Source of the DNA: Mactra quadrangularis
Lineage: Eukaryota; Mollusca; Bivalvia; Venerida; Mactridae
Length of the DNA stretch: 64,000 nucleotides
Assembly: GCA_025267735.1 (NCBI GenBank)
Contig: CM046295.1
Coordinates: 8,951,270-9,015,269, forward strand
Reading direction: 5' to 3'
Shown: one piece after another, positions 37,501 through 46,740 of the stretch
How positions within the stretch are numbered: the stretch's first letter is position 1
Layout of the letters: each line of letters begins with the position of its first letter
Made by a program: the position numbers and the translations under genes
The notes under the pieces: generated by a model
What the model was told of the DNA's origin: nothing
The model's database searches: none
What the model saw: only the letters and a program-made list of their open reading frames with translations

Positions 37501-38837
37501 TGTTTATATTCAATATTACTCAAAATAAACAAATATTTACCGACGTGACTTATTCAATTGTTATTACACCCGCCATTTTGGATATGACTAATAAACTTAC
37601 CGGATGTTTAATATACGGCGATTTGTCGTTATCGTCTTCAAAGTGTCACATAATTTATTAAGTTTGCTTGAGCGATAAGTTATAGAGTGTGATTATAATT
37701 TGGACTGAATATTTATAATTTTGTACGGAATTAAAAGGAAATATTTATAGAAAATAGTCGATTCTTAGAGTAATTTTAATTGTGAATAATTTGCAAGTGT
37801 CTAGTTAGAAAGTCGGCGATTTTCGAACGTTAAATTGACTTAAATTTCGTGAACAAAAATGGGAATTTAGCTTGATAAAAAGAGCTTAGTACTTGAGGGA
37901 AAACATTAAATGAATAGTTAGAAAGTTGATGTTTTGTGTAAAAAAATCCAGCTTGTCATTCCTCACCAAATCTTTAAAATTTTAACGAAAATATGAACGA
38001 TCTATTTAAAAAATACCTGTTCATAACCAAAAGTCAGCAATTTTACTAAAAACTCGGCATATATCCAGTAAAAAAATCGCGTTTTTTTCAAATCTTCGGG
38101 GAAATTGCCGAGATTTTTAGATTCAATGAATTGGTCAATGTTTTAGGTAAAGATCGCTACTTTTAAACGTGACAATGTAAAAATATATCATTTATCAACA
38201 TTTTTTTTTGAAGACATTTTGCTTTTGATTCTGTCCAAAAATACGGTCGATTTTGCATTTGAAAATCGCCGTTTTTTCTTACAGGACAATTACAGGTTTT
38301 AATGAAAAATACTAAAGAATCGTCAATTTAATAAAAAGATAATAATTCTGTCCAAATTAGACATATTCGGTCCAAATTATAATCCAACTCTATATAACAA
38401 ATTGCTCTTGAAAAGTAAACTAAGTGAGTGACACTTTGAAGACGACAACGTCATATCGCCGTATGTTAAACATCCGGTAAGTTTATTAGTCATATCCAAA
38501 ATGGCGGGTGTAATAACAATTAGATAAGTCACGTCGGTAAATATTTGTTTATTTCGAGTAATAATGAATATAAACAAGTTTTTTCGATGTTAAAAAGTTG
38601 AAACATACGAATGCTATTTGACTTCCGTAACTCTAGCCAACCCTGGCAGAGTTGTCTACAGTTACGGAACTTCCGTAACTCTAGAACCTGGGTCTAGAGT
38701 TACGGTACCGTAACTCTAGCCACTGCCTATTATCAAATAGTCATAATACCTGTACGTTGAACATTTTGTTCTTGAAAATCTAATGTAAGATCAAAGAATT
38801 CTCTTTCAGATCTCTGAAATTCTTCTGGTGTTGACAT
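27940..38837 (-). CDS. PP2D1: PP2D1-like PP2C-domain pseudophosphatase
   Basis: Exons (minus strand): 38837-38750, 36860-36719, 34446-34329, 33428-32769, 32361-32235, 30871-30770, 29640-29417, 28714-28499 and downstream. All junctions are GT-AG with matching phases. Exon 2 has a CX2CX11HX3H finger-like motif (CEKC ... HRAFH). Exon 4 starts the PP2C fold: WKSYMEDTRSF and FFGLYDGYHGRFA. Later exons give LANAGNVHGVLVRGN, TRGLGNHGD and LATRGVWEVF. In active PP2Cs the motifs read DGHGG, NAGDSR and DGLWD; here the metal-ligand aspartates of the last two are N and T/E, so the enzyme is probably inactive. The PP2C C-terminus (GAKDNTSVMIVLL, stop 27940) is one frame off from exon 8, which stops at 28499. 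Family identity rests on exon order and the N-terminal region plus the degenerate PP2C domain. Confidence 0.85.
29007..29385 (+). mobile_element. CAGGG-end hAT-like MITE, copy 1 (intronic)
   Basis: Begins CAGGGATCAAATTTAAC and continues with TCACTCGCA/AACTCGCAA-rich termini. AGTATG precedes the left end and recurs after GCGAG at the truncated right end (about 29386). Same family as 34575-35889 and 56967-57380. Lies in the PP2D1 intron between exons 7 and 8. Confidence 0.75.
29978..30255 (-). mobile_element. tRNA-derived SINE in PP2D1 intron
   Basis: The minus-strand head has an A-box-like GATAGTGCAGTTGGTAGC and B-box GGGTTCGAATCCCACC. The body matches the copies at 24698 and 58486, and the tail ends in a T-rich run on the plus strand near 29965-29978. 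Confidence 0.88.
31208..31450. mobile_element. Palindromic MITE, copy 1 (intronic)
   Basis: Arms CTTTTCACAAAAATTCTTAC and CTAAGAATTTTTGTGAAAAG, with inner arms AAATCTTCATAAGTC and GACTTACGAAGATTT. A homologous copy in opposite orientation is at 54047-54277 in a PON intron. No clear target duplication. Confidence 0.75.
31782..32280. repeat. 50-bp tandem repeat, 10 copies, containing a splice donor
   Basis: Units start at about 31781, 31831, 31881 and every 50 bases to 32231. Each reads TTACCTGCATTAGCTAGATA, TAAAGTTCCA, AGTTGTTTAGGGGGATCATA with few differences. On the minus strand each unit contains the last 41 or so coding bases of PP2D1 exon 5 and its donor (GCTAATGCAG|GTAATATG). The unit next to the exon (32231-32280) is the functional one. 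Reading through into the next unit meets an in-frame TAG. Confidence 0.95.
33443..33640 (-). mobile_element. Dispersed short element, copy 1 (intronic)
   Basis: The plus strand starts AAGAAATGTAATGTGGAAAC and runs through AATAATCCATAATAAAGCC, ACATGGTATGTTATCATTG to GAAGTTTCATAAAGATCTG. It matches in reverse complement the sequences at 52500-52735, 62271-62571 and 63519-63767. Confidence 0.75.
34215..34318. repeat. ATC/ATT-rich microsatellite in PP2D1 intron 3
   Basis: Imperfect trinucleotide-rich tract (ATTATCATCATCATAATCAT) just downstream of exon 3's donor. The minus-strand Asp/Asn-rich open frame through it is low complexity and lies after the splice donor, so it is not coded. Confidence 0.8.
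34575..35889 (+). mobile_element. CAGGG-end hAT-like MITE, copy 2, with nested insertion
   Basis: Begins CAGGTCTTGAATT and ends GAGCGAGCCCTG. CTATAAGG flanks both ends exactly (34567-34574 and 35890-35897), an 8-bp duplication. Removing the nested element at 34683-35604 leaves a unit of about 390 bp, the size of the other copies. Lies in PP2D1 intron 2. Confidence 0.92.
34683..35604. mobile_element. pogo/Tigger-like non-autonomous element, 0.92 kb
   Basis: TA flanks both sides. The inverted termini are CAGTAAAAACTCTGAAAACC and GGTTTTCAGAGTTTTTATTG, followed by several subterminal TCCGGTTTTCAGAGGATTCC repeats in both orientations. Ends of this kind (CAGT...CTCTGAAAACCGGAC) and a TA target fit pogo/Tigger mariners. 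The interior is AT-rich with no DDE transposase. Confidence 0.85.
36888..37128. repeat. Degenerate 40-50-bp minisatellite in PP2D1 intron 1
   Basis: Irregular repeats of AGGGGCCTGCATTATCAAAG with CTTATA and GGGGTCAGGGGCC variants, at least five copies, starting about 30 bases upstream of the exon 2 acceptor. Confidence 0.75.
37351..38727. mobile_element. Foldback element, 1.38 kb, about 0.36-kb arms, 9-bp TSD
   Basis: Starts GGCAGTGGCTAGAGTTACGG and ends CCGTAACTCTAGCCACTGCC. The arms continue as near-perfect inverted repeats for roughly 350 bases, for example ACACCCGCCATTTTGGATAT against ATATCCAAAATGGCGGGTGT. TATTATCAA flanks both ends exactly (37342-37350 and 38728-38736). A 9-bp duplication and long arms suggest a Mutator-like foldback element (inference). 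TTCCGTAAC and its complement occur several times per arm. The centre is AT-rich with no transposase. Lies in PP2D1 intron 1; its target duplication starts 12 bp past the exon 1 donor. Confidence 0.93.
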
Positions 38838-39160
38838 TATTTATCAACTGGAAGAAATAAAAATATTTTGATTAAAGTGTTGATACTTGCAATAACAGTG
38901 ATAAAGATATGAACATACATGTACATGTACATGGTGATGCATAATTTTACTATTGTATACATACCAATTTCAGAAAGGGTTAATGAATAAGGCATCCATT
39001 ATTCATGGTAACATAAACAATTGTGTGATGAAATGAGGCAGATCTGGTCATTGAACATGAAAAATAAATAAGTGGATAATCGCATCAACTGATTAATATA
39101 TGCAAAAGCAAATTTGCCAATGTCAATGAGTTTATTTGCTAATTAAATGCCAATTCATTA
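38838..39160. promoter_or_regulatory. Upstream region of the PP2D1-like gene
   Basis: Short AT-rich interval between the PP2D1 start codon (38837) and the LINE fragment. It should contain the 5' untranslated region and promoter unless an upstream exon exists. An ACATGTACATGTACATGG tract is at about 38918-38935. No TATA box or other motif stands out. Confidence 0.35.
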
Positions 39161-39162
39161 TA

Positions 39163-40119
39163 ATCTGTATCTGTATCTGTATTTGTTTTCGTTGTAGGAT
39201 CCAATTCTGGCTTTTATACAACGGGAGAGAGTGCGCCACTTTATTGGTGGTGATTCAGGAGAGCTGATTTGAAGCTCTCTATTGATGGTGCATGCACGAC
39301 CTCTTCTGGTAGATGGTTCCAATGGATGCAGGTGTCCACAAAGAATGAGTGTTTATATTGTTTTGTTCTGCTACTAGGGATTATTAGACTTTTAGAGTTG
39401 TTGCACGCATGTTTATTCACTATATTTTCACTTTGATAGTCTGTGTAGGTTTTTGCTTTGATATGTCTTTTTTTCCTTGCTTTTTTCACGAATGAGGTTG
39501 GTGGCAGTGCCGGCACCAGCCCCTCAACCACCTTGTACATTAGAATCAATCGAAGACTTGTTCTTCTTTCTTCAAGGGTGTTTAGTTCCAGTTCTTTTCT
39601 CATTTTTGTGATTGATCCTGGAGTTCTTGTCTTGTAGTCCTTTTTAATGAATCGGATGGCTCTGTTTTGTATTTTCTCTAGCTTATCGATGTCTCCTTTG
39701 AGATAGGGGTTCCAGATGGTGGCTCCATATTCCATGATTGATCTTACTAGAGTAATATAAGCAGTTTTTCGACACTTTTCAGGGACATTTTGTAGGTTTC
39801 TTCGAAGGAATCCTAATGTAGCATTTGCTTTTTTGGTGACGTTGTTGATGTGTAGGGACCACTTGAGATCATTGGATATTTCAAGGCCTAGGTACGGGTT
39901 ACTTTGAACTTGTTGTAAGATGTGGTTAGTTAGTTGGTATAATTTGGATGTACGTTGATTTATAGACATAATATAGCATTTTTTGGCGTTGAAACGCATG
40001 CCCCACTTTGTTGCCCAGTGTTCAAGGTTTTCAAGATCTGTTTGGAGTTTTTGGTGGTCTTCATTGTGTTTGATGTTCCTATATAGCAGGCAGTCGTCCG
40101 CAAATAGTCTAACTTGCAT
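39163..40119 (-). mobile_element. 5'-truncated LINE (Jockey/CR1-like reverse transcriptase C-terminus)
   Basis: A 292-codon frame (40119-39241) begins within the reverse transcriptase palm: LFADDCLLYR is the catalytic [YF]xDD box. It continues with WGMRFNAKKCYIMSI, YLGLEISNDLKW and the non-LTR tail pattern VRSIMEYGATIWNPY, LEKIQNRAIRFI, HWNHLPEEVV. The 5' part (endonuclease and most of RT) is missing, as is common for target-primed insertions. The 3' end after the stop finishes in a CAGATA-type tail (ATCTGTATCTGTATCTGTAT on the plus strand, about 39163-39182), typical of short-repeat-tailed Jockey/CR1-group LINEs. Family-level assignment is approximate. Confidence 0.9.
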
Positions 40120-40466
40120 AAAGTTTTGAATGGTCCATACATTTCACTAGGATTCATCTAAACAATACATATGACATGTTTATAGATTAATAATGACTAT
40201 TTTTTACAATTATAATTAATAACTTTAACTTTATCCGAATTTTTCATTATCCGAAATGTTTGCAGGTCATAGAAATACACAATTGTTATAAAACAGGTAC
40301 TTGACACTTAAATCAGTTAATTGTATACAATAATTCAAATACAGAAACAACTCAATAACATTTCAAAGTCTGGGATTCAATATTAAACCAAAGAAAAGCA
40401 TTTCATGATACCTCTCCAGTTTCCAATGTAAACAACAATCTACTTCCGGTTGGCTGTTCCATTCAC

Positions 40467-40676
40467 CCCACTCGGATTACGGAAGATCCGTAAATCTAGC
40501 CCAATCTGCAAACATTGTCCTTGATTACGGAACTACCGTAACTCTGGGTTTATTTGAAAGTATTATTTGGAATTATGGATTTTCAGTTAAACTAGACCAG
40601 CCATTTCGTGCTGTTTAGGATTACGGGAGTTCCGTTACTCTAGCCACGTTACGGTATCGTGACTTTAGCCACTGCC
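40467..40676. mobile_element. Partial relative of the foldback element
   Basis: Ends GACTTTAGCCACTGCC, like the right terminus of 37351-38727. It contains ATTACGGAAGATCCGTAAAT, TTACGGAACTACCGTAACTC and TACGGGAGTTCCGTTACTCT. No matching left GGCAGTGG end was found nearby, so this looks like a truncated or diverged copy. Confidence 0.7.
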
Positions 40677-40849
40677 TTTGTAAATCAAGGGCATGTAACT
40701 CTAAATTACTGGTTTTGTCTGCTAATTGGAGAAAAAAAGTCGATTTTTTTGTGCTTAAATCAAACTTATGATGTATGCAAAGATCGTAGGAATCAGCTTA
40801 CTTGTTGTTCTTTTTCAACATTTTGCAAGAATCATGTAAGTATGTGATG

Positions 40850-41507
40850 ACCTCTTCTTCTTCTTCTTCTTCCGTTAATATGCAGGGCTCTCTCTGGAGC
40901 ATAGTCGCATATGTGAAATATGTACAAGGTGGTTGTGAGGCGAACAAGTGCACATGTAAAAACTGATAAAAACTGATAAAAGCAGAGGTCTGTACATAGC
41001 TAGTGGATGACAGCCAACCCAGACTTGAAAGTGTCCAAGGTCTGGGCTGTGGCAACATGCTCTGGGAGAGTGTTCCAATAGCGGATGCCGGCTGGGAAAA
41101 ATGAATGCCTGTAGACGTCTGTTCTACAATAGGGCACCATGTATCGGAGAGTGTGTCCTCTTGTTGACAGTGATGATGGGTGAAGATAAGTGGTGGCATC
41201 AATATCCACAAGTCCATATATAATACGGTACATCATCACTGTTCTGGTGTGTTGTCTCCTTTGTTGTAAGGTTTCCCAACCAAGATCCTTTATCATGTTG
41301 CTGGTGCTGCTAGTTGTCTTGTAATCTCCGGTGACAAACCTAGCAGCACGTCTCTGAACCGCTTCCAGCTGTTGGATGTTCTTGGTGGAGTGGGGGTCCC
41401 AGGCGGCTGATGCATATTCTAAAATTGGTCTCACCAGGCTTGTGTAGCTCTGTGCTTTAATATCTTGTGGGCATCTGGTGAGATTTCTTCTTAAGAAAAT
41501 TATTCAT
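40850..41507 (-). mobile_element. Second 5'-truncated LINE fragment
   Basis: Minus-strand frame from about 41507 to a stop at 41000. It shows the C-terminal LINE pattern FLRRNLTRCP, TSLVRPILEYASAAWDPH, QLEAVQRRAARFVTGDY, RHSFFPAGIRYWNTLPEHV. The 3' end carries a GAA-repeat tail (TTCTTCTTCTTCTTCTTC on the plus strand, about 40856-40873). It is distinct in sequence from the 39.2-40.1 kb copy. The 5' end abuts the left arm of the inverted repeat at 41494. Confidence 0.88.
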
Positions 41508-42064
41508 ATTATATTGTCAAAGATCTGACCTGATTCAGTGATTGCATTAATTAGAATAAATAAATATTTATAAATTGTACTGAGCTGAGCTAGGGCACAG
41601 TCTAAAATATCAACTGTTTAGTGTTTATTTTGATAGGTCATCTGTCATGATCTTGCTCTTAGTCTAGTGTTCTATGCTGTTTTCAGATATGTTATTTTTC
41701 ACTTGTGTACTCATATTGTCATGCAAATGTAATACATGTAAATTTTGTGCCCACATGTCTGTAATAATTTCAGTCTTTAAGGCACTCTATTTGCTGAAAT
41801 AAGGCCCTGATCATTATAAATTTCAATCGTTTCAATCACAGGCTATCTTCGTCTGTGACTCTATGCATATATACATCTATGTATAAGAGTCACAGACGAA
41901 GATCGCCTGTGGTTTCATTTATTACCATTGGACCATTTATTTTCATATGCCATATGATAACAGTCATCACTTCAAATTTCCTGGAGCACTTGTCTTATTT
42001 ATTACACTATATAGTAAAGGGCAAAATTGTCAGATCTTTGACAATATAATATGAATAATTTTCT
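41494..42064. repeat. Perfect 36-bp inverted repeat, 571 bp overall
   Basis: AGAAAATTATTCATATTATA then TTGTCAAAGATCTGAC (41494-41529) is exactly reverse-complemented at 42029-42064. Neither arm shows a recognised transposon end or a clear target duplication. The left arm touches the 5' end of the LINE fragment. Confidence 0.85.
41839..41914. repeat. 26-bp-arm hairpin within the inverted repeat
   Basis: CACAGGCTATCTTCGTCTGT then GACTCT (about 41839-41864) pairs with AGAGTCACAGACGAAGATCG then CCTGTG (about 41886-41911), with one mismatch and a loop of about 22 nt. The size resembles a small-RNA precursor or a minimal MITE. Confidence 0.75.
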
Positions 42065-44170
42065 CTAACCTGTATCAGATCATAAGACGGCGGTTTCGAG
42101 GCTAGTGGGTTAAGATGAAGACTGATAAGTTGATATTGGAATCAAATGAGATGAAGAGCTGTAGTTCTATGCAATTAACACACCAATTATCATGCATGCA
42201 GTATTTAATGATTGCCAATCTATACCATGCTATAAATGAACTATTTTCACAAGATATTTTTTGGTTATTTTACTGAATAACATTGTTGAAATTATATTCA
42301 ACTGTCAGTGGTGCATACACGAACCTGACTGATTTAAATACTCACTATACAGTACTTCTATACTCATGATTAATAAAAAGGGATATCCATATTTGTGTAC
42401 TGGGATTATCCAACAAATTAATAAGTAATTCTCATACATAGATATGGATAACTATTTGTATCACTTAGTTATTCACTAGTGTGTACAAAAGTACTGATTT
42501 AAATCAGCAGGGTTAATGAGTTCCCCTCTGACAGTTAAATCAAATTTAACAATAGTTAAATGATTCTTTTATTTTCAGATACAAATCTGGATATCATCAT
42601 GTAACATGTTGTATATAATCATAAACCAGGTCCGTGTCGCCACATACCTGGAGTAGGTATGTATTTATATCAATCAGATCAGGAATTGTCAGCCCGCCTA
42701 CTCGCTAATCTAGATCTGGCCATTTTCAAACAAAGATCACATTCAGACAACTTTTTTCATTATAGTATTCATGACCAAATTGTTATGTTAAGTAACTTGT
42801 TTACATTGTTTACATCATGCAATTTGAAATGAGCCGTCCAATAACAGCCAGTGAATAATACCGCTTTCAATTTAGCTCGCAAACCTTTGTCTAAAAATAG
42901 AAATTACGAAATCAATATGCTAGTAATAGTGTCTAGTCTAGATGAAAGCTACACATTGATTGGTCAACATAAAGGTCATCTTGGGGTGACCCTCCATTGA
43001 GATCTTAGAGATCCTGTACGAAAACGTTCTACAGGATATCTGTTTATGGAAATTGTATTTATATCTGACCTACACTGATCAGGGCACTTCATTGTAAGAA
43101 GAGATTAAGGTTCTGGCCATTACTAATGTATCAGGGCTTGACATTAGTGTTGGTCCAATTGACAACCTAACTTGTTGTCACAAGTTGTCTGATCAGGCAA
43201 CCAAATTACAAATATAACCCTAAGGTTTTAATTAAAGTATATTAGTTTTTGCCAATAAACATTCTGTTTAAGGTAGTAAAATTTATAGTTGGGTATTGGG
43301 CAACCTACTTCACAAGTTATCGTCAACCTATGTATTTTTATACCTGATCTATTCATGGCAGGGTTGGATCAAGTCACTCTATTGTAAAGGGAGGTCAGGG
43401 TTCAGTCCATTACATCTTTTTTACATGTTGGTATAGGGTGCAATGTATACCAAAAAATAGATTTTTGCTTATTTTAGATAAAGAAGTACATGTATGCATA
43501 TAAATTCTTTATTACCTCAAACATTCTATATAACTGAGTTCTATATGATAATAGTTTGCTGTTAAGCTCCAGAAGTTCAACATGTGCCATTGGGCATACA
43601 TTTATCTTAGTGAACGAGTTCGGGTTAAACTTGTTAAAGCATAAGGAATGTCTTTATCTTTGATAAAAATATCAGTTCATTTAATAGCCAGGTAATAATA
43701 ATAATAATAATAATAATATTTATTTGGCATAGTGTACACATAGTAAAAACATACAAACATAAATATCACAGACATCATGATGTAGTAACTGGCTCATTCT
43801 AATTTTTGTTAGAAACGCGTGTCCCTAGAAAAATATTGGCAAAATGTGACACAATTTATTGAAATTAGGTACAATATTTTCTTGTTACGTAAGAACTAAA
43901 CTAAATTAAGCTAAATATAAGTTTAAAAGCAATGAAACTGGTAAAACGTAGGGTAACTTTATTTTTTCAAAGAGTATATTGACCTAAAAGATTACAAAAG
44001 TGCATGTCCCGATGCTTAAGGTGATATTTTGTTGTTTCCCAGTAAAATTTGCTGAGATGAAAATATACTCAAAGTGCATATTATACACACAGACTTCTAG
44101 TAGTTGGTTGATTAAATCATGTTAAACGTTTCTCGATAATCACAACGACCACAAATTTAGTGAAAACGAT
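42065..44170. other. Non-coding interval with dispersed repeats
   Basis: About 42695-43030 is an interspersed repeat (TGATTGGTCAACATAAAGGT, GATGAAAGCTACACATTGAT) whose reverse complement lies at about 54415-54725. (TAA)n spans about 43692-43721. No PON 5' exon or other gene could be identified here. Confidence 0.45.
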
Positions 44171-44280
44171 TGTCCCTCAACTTTTGCTCATTTCCGTAAC
44201 GACAATTAAAGTTTTGCTACATATTTACCTCCCCTTAATACTGTTTAGCTATGACGTCGCACAATCTTTGCACGCGCCAA

Positions 44281-44339
44281 ACATTGAAACTGTGAAAATG
44301 GCGTGAGCTTACACGACGTTTGTACAGAAAAAAATGACG
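44281..44339 (+). other. Probable 5' leader exon of the transposon gene
   Basis: Sequence just inside the left terminus carries an AAAATGGCG motif (44296) and ends ATGACG|GTAAGTG, a consensus donor. Joined to the acceptor TTATTTCAG at 46713, the leader ATG (44334) runs in frame through nine codons into the main ATG at 46741. The start could therefore be either; the exon start is not defined. Confidence 0.55.
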
Positions 44340-46740
44340 GTAAGTGTTATCTATTTAGAGCGTATACTTTCTTATCATCATTACCGTACAGCATTTATTT
44401 CTTTGTGTACCTTTTCAAGCTGTTAAAAATTTGTGTGGATATGTTGTTATGAAGTAGCAGTGGGTGTTTCAAAACAAAATGGCAGAGTGCCTCGTTTTGG
44501 CGCTCCATACGGAGGAATATGAAGGTGAATGATCATTTCCGTAATGATCATTTCCGTAATGCTGTATATAATTACGGAGATTACATGTCCGTTACGGTAA
44601 TGATTTAATACATGGTAAAAACAGTAATAAACACATATAGTTGTTTGCTTTTATTTCCGCGATACTAACATTAATTAACAATGACAAGCAATCGATACGC
44701 TCAAGTGGTTTCTATCTATAACCATTATAACCATATCATGTTTAACGGTTAAATTCACAAATAAATTTTGTTCTGTTGTGATAACTAAATATATTTTATT
44801 AAAGCTAAAAGATCGTATTTTTATTTAATGTTAAATTCACATTATGTTTAATATATTTACCGTGAGTGAAATTGACGCTATTTGGACCGAAACGGGATTT
44901 TTTTCGAAAACCGGTCGTCATTTTGTTTATGCACTGCGTCACATGGGTGAACTATTTTTATTTGTAATAAAGCGGTATCAAGCAAATCCATTAAAAGAAG
45001 CTGGTTTCCAGCACAAAAGAGGTACCATATAGGGTAAGTAAATTAAAAAAAAATTGACAATTTATATCTAAAAATATTACGGAAAAACACCTAAGTTTGA
45101 CAACATCCACCGGTAGAACATATGAATAGTACCTCATAGGACCTATATTTTAAAGATCTTTCATTCCAGACCTTTTATTTGTTACCAAACTTTTGCACAT
45201 CTATGCTTGCGCTTTTTTGCGATTTCCCACGGAAAGCCACTACCCTGCAAGCACCTGGTGAGAGTTCTGGACGAATTACTTCCCCTTGCACTCTTCACAA
45301 AAAAGTCTCTGCCACGTCTGCGTCGTCTGCTGAATTTTTTGTAAAGAGTGCAATTTAACCAGCGTACTTAAACCTTGTAAGACAAATCATTGCATTACTT
45401 ATGTAGTTTCTATGATGAAAATTTATTATGTAATGTGTTTATGTCGTAATTTTCTTTGTTCATAATGTTATGATAAAGGGTAGATAGTGACATCTATTTT
45501 CGCGACGCTGAAGGTTATAATCAAAGCGCTGAAAGTACTGGGGGTATTTATTGTGTTTAGAAGTAAATTGCATTATGAATTTTGAAAGTAAGATTTTCAT
45601 AATCAGAGTGATTATATGTACCTCTTGAACATGGATTCTATAAAAAAAATGTTATATGAAGGTCCTAATCAAAGCACTGAAATTAGTAACAAAACATCGG
45701 ACTTCGGAACTAAAAAAAGCTTATCTTTTCAAAAATTGTTATCAGATTATTCTTTTACATCTATTGCAGCGATAGTGGCTTATTAAGTTACTATAACTTG
45801 GTAAATTTCATATTTTAGCCATGTTGACGAACTCTTTTTGACATTCACTTTTTTCTGGTTACTGATTCTATTTCCGGGGTCATCAAAATCCTATGCCATA
45901 CTGTTAAATGTCAGTTTTGGTTGAAAAATAAACCGCTAAAATAAAAGAGATTATTTTCTACTTGTTTGCAACTAAACTTAGCCATGTGAAAAATATAAAA
46001 ACCCGCTGTGTGGAGTTGTTGCTGAAAAACGGAAATACCGCGAGACCAAATTTAACGCGAAAATAGAAGCTACGAGTATAGCTTCATATTCAGATATTAC
46101 GCCTCTCATCACTAAATATTCTGCCCTGCTGTTTTCTCAGTTTTTAGTACATGAGAATTAAAATCTGTCTAAGCTATCTACAACACATTTGTCTTAAATA
46201 TTAAGCCAAAAGTCTAAATTAAATTATGTACTTTAATGATTGATAGAGAAGCAACAAGGCTTCATTGGATGGTTTAATTTTTCTCCATTTCTGTGAAAAC
46301 ACATCGAGTTAAGTAGCTGAGTAGTTTATTCCAACGTATGTAAATTTTATTTCTCATTATGCTACTTTAGAACTGCAATGTCTGTAACTTCTTTGATGAC
46401 ATCGCTCATAGGTAGACCGCGACTGATGTCGATTTTTACATGAGTGTTGTCGGTGACCTAGTACAACTACCGTGCCGTATTTAATGTGATAATTTTCAGT
46501 TTCTTTACTCTTTTATACGCCCCTGTTTAGATTTTTATAGTCTTTAAATGCCTCCTTTCTGTGTGATTAACGCCGTGGCAACACATTTAAGTTATATGTG
46601 CGGTACCGATTGAGCTAGCCGGACGGGCTAAACGCCCCCTTTTGAAAAATGTAACGCCTTGGGGGCGTTTAATGAATTTGTTTTAACTCCGAGACTATTT
46701 TATTTTATTTCAGCTTATAATTAATAAATCAATTGTTAGA

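Noticed and set aside
44844..45032. 62-codon frame inside the transposon's first intron
   Set aside because: No splice signals in phase with the main gene and no recognisable domain.
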